The position numbers and the translations under genes are program-made. Shown here in pieces: positions 63,181 to 64,000 of a stretch of 64,000 nucleotides of DNA. Origin of the DNA: Acinetobacter wuhouensis (GTDB taxonomy: Bacteria; Pseudomonadota; Gammaproteobacteria; Pseudomonadales; Moraxellaceae); the NCBI RefSeq assembly GCF_001696605.3, contig NZ_CP031716.1:1-64000 (forward strand), given 5' to 3'. Below the pieces are notes generated by a model. That model searched no databases, had not been told where the DNA came from, and saw only the letters and a list, made by a program, of their open reading frames with translations. The stretch's first letter is position 1; every line of letters starts with the position of its first letter.

Positions 63181-64000
63181 TCAACCTGTATTACGTAGAC
63201 CTGCCGCGATCCCTGCAATACTGACCATGAGTGCATGATCGACAGGCGTATGTTCAGCTTGCTTTTCAGCCAAATAGGCACGACGACGTTTCATTAATTC
63301 AGCTTGCAATAAATGTAGCGGTAATAAGTACGGTTTACGCACACGCATGGCTTGGTCTAATACTTCATTTGAACTAAGAAGTTTAGATTCGCCTTTCATT
63401 GCCAATAAAGTTTGTACGGCATCATGTAAGCGTTGGCGTAATTCAGCACCGAGTACTTTTAAGTCTTCGTCATCAGTCAGATGTGCTTCATAATATAAGG
63501 CAATATTAGAATCTGCTTTAGATAGTACCATTTCCAACATGTCGATCAAGGTTTGGAAATATGGCCACTCTGCCAACATTTCATCTAAAACTGCTTTTTG
63601 ACCTTGACCAATCACTTGGTTAATTGCTGCACCTGTTCCGAGCCAAGCAGGGAGCATTAAACGGATTTGAGTCCATGCAAATACCCACGGAATAGCACGT
63701 AGCGATTCAATGCCACCACTGACTTTACGTTTTGCAGGGCGTGAACCAAGTGGTAACATTTGTAGTTCAAGTTCTGGTGTGACAGTACGGAGATATTTCA
63801 CAAAATGCGGATTTTCACGCACCGTTTGACGATAAACCTGTACCGATAAATCAGTCATGGTATGCATCAAATCACGCCATTCTTGCTTTGGTTCAGGCGG
63901 TGGTAATAATGTCGCCTCAAGTGTCGCAGCGGCGTAAATTTCTAAATTCTGTAAGGCAATTTCTTCTAGACCGAATTTAAAGCGGATCATCTCACCTTGT
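63181..64000 (-). CDS. ppc: Phosphoenolpyruvate carboxylase, 3' part (cut by window edge)
   Basis: C-terminal 273 residues of PEP carboxylase, which makes oxaloacetate from PEP and bicarbonate to feed the TCA cycle. Visible signatures are QGEMIRFKFG at the edge, LGSRPAKRKVSGGIESLRAIPWVFAWTQ, and the terminal RNTG. The reading frame continues without a stop beyond position 64000, so the start lies outside the window. The terminator at 63127-63162 closes the unit. A Met inside the fragment at 63990 is not the true start. Confidence 0.95.
   Translation of the reverse strand, partial: QGEMIRFKFGLEEIALQNLEIYAAATLEATLLPPPEPKQEWRDLMHTMTDLSVQVYRQTVRENPHFVKYLRTVTPELELQMLPLGSRPAKRKVSGGIESLRAIPWVFAWTQIRLMLPAWLGTGAAINQVIGQGQKAVLDEMLAEWPYFQTLIDMLEMVLSKADSNIALYYEAHLTDDEDLKVLGAELRQRLHDAVQTLLAMKGESKLLSSNEVLDQAMRVRKPYLLPLHLLQAELMKRRRAYLAEKQAEHTPVDHALMVSIAGIAAGLRNTG

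Overview
The window looks like the start of an Acinetobacter chromosome. It opens exactly on the first codon of dnaA and runs dnaA-dnaN-recF-gyrB. It carries an Acinetobacter-type 16S-tRNA-Ile-tRNA-Ala-23S-5S operon, AT-rich intergenic DNA, and several Acinetobacter-typical genes (AdeT-like secreted proteins, an Ata-like trimeric autotransporter, a tyrS/anmK divergent pair). All names come from reading motifs and context by eye; no database search was run.

Layout. 1-6.3 kb: replication genes, with ParB-site (parS)-like palindromes inside recF. 6.4-17.7 kb: four paralogous AdeT-like secreted binding proteins interleaved with an ABC-F ATPase, tyrS, anmK, an epoxide-hydrolase-like enzyme and erpA. 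A 0.9-kb AT-rich non-coding stretch follows the first paralogue. 18-21.4 kb: a Q/R/K-rich lipoprotein, an HSL-type esterase, an acetoacetate-decarboxylase-fold protein and a periplasmic cyclophilin. 21.5-27.2 kb: one complete rRNA operon with promoter, processing stems and terminator. 27.5-36.9 kb: an aromatic-acid MFS transporter, an ankyrin protein, a candidate RsmY/RsmZ-like small RNA, an outer-membrane barrel, an aldehyde dehydrogenase, a DUF1287 protein, an NSS transporter with its tiny MetS-like partner (too short for most ORF callers), and fmt-rsmB. A perfect 16-bp parS sequence lies inside rsmB. 37-48.4 kb: a dead IS1595-type transposase, a 3150-residue trimeric autotransporter adhesin and an OmpA-domain lipid-envelope protein. 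48.6-64 kb: ilvD, a tandem DsbA-like protein overlapping a PchB-like chorismate-mutase-fold gene, a TauE/SafE permease, a LysR regulator, an orphan RelB/DinJ antitoxin, the ribF-ileS-lspA-fkpB operon, a TDT-family transporter, a uracil permease and the 3' end of ppc.

The most interesting items are regulatory. (1) The 29.38-29.60 kb gap holds what looks like a GacA-controlled, CsrA/RsmA-titrating small RNA on the minus strand. It has four CAGGA motifs, three of them in hairpin loops, a strong terminator, and an upstream GacA box matching 11 of 12 consensus positions. (2) The giant adhesin carries three sequence features of a variable surface gene: an out-of-phase 8-bp tandem repeat just after the start, four near-identical 681-bp repeats, and a run of nine G just before the membrane anchor. 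(3) parS-like palindromes cluster in recF and rsmB near the presumed origin.

Ordinary housekeeping dominates the rest. Genes are mostly separated by clear Rho-independent terminators, which help define transcription units.
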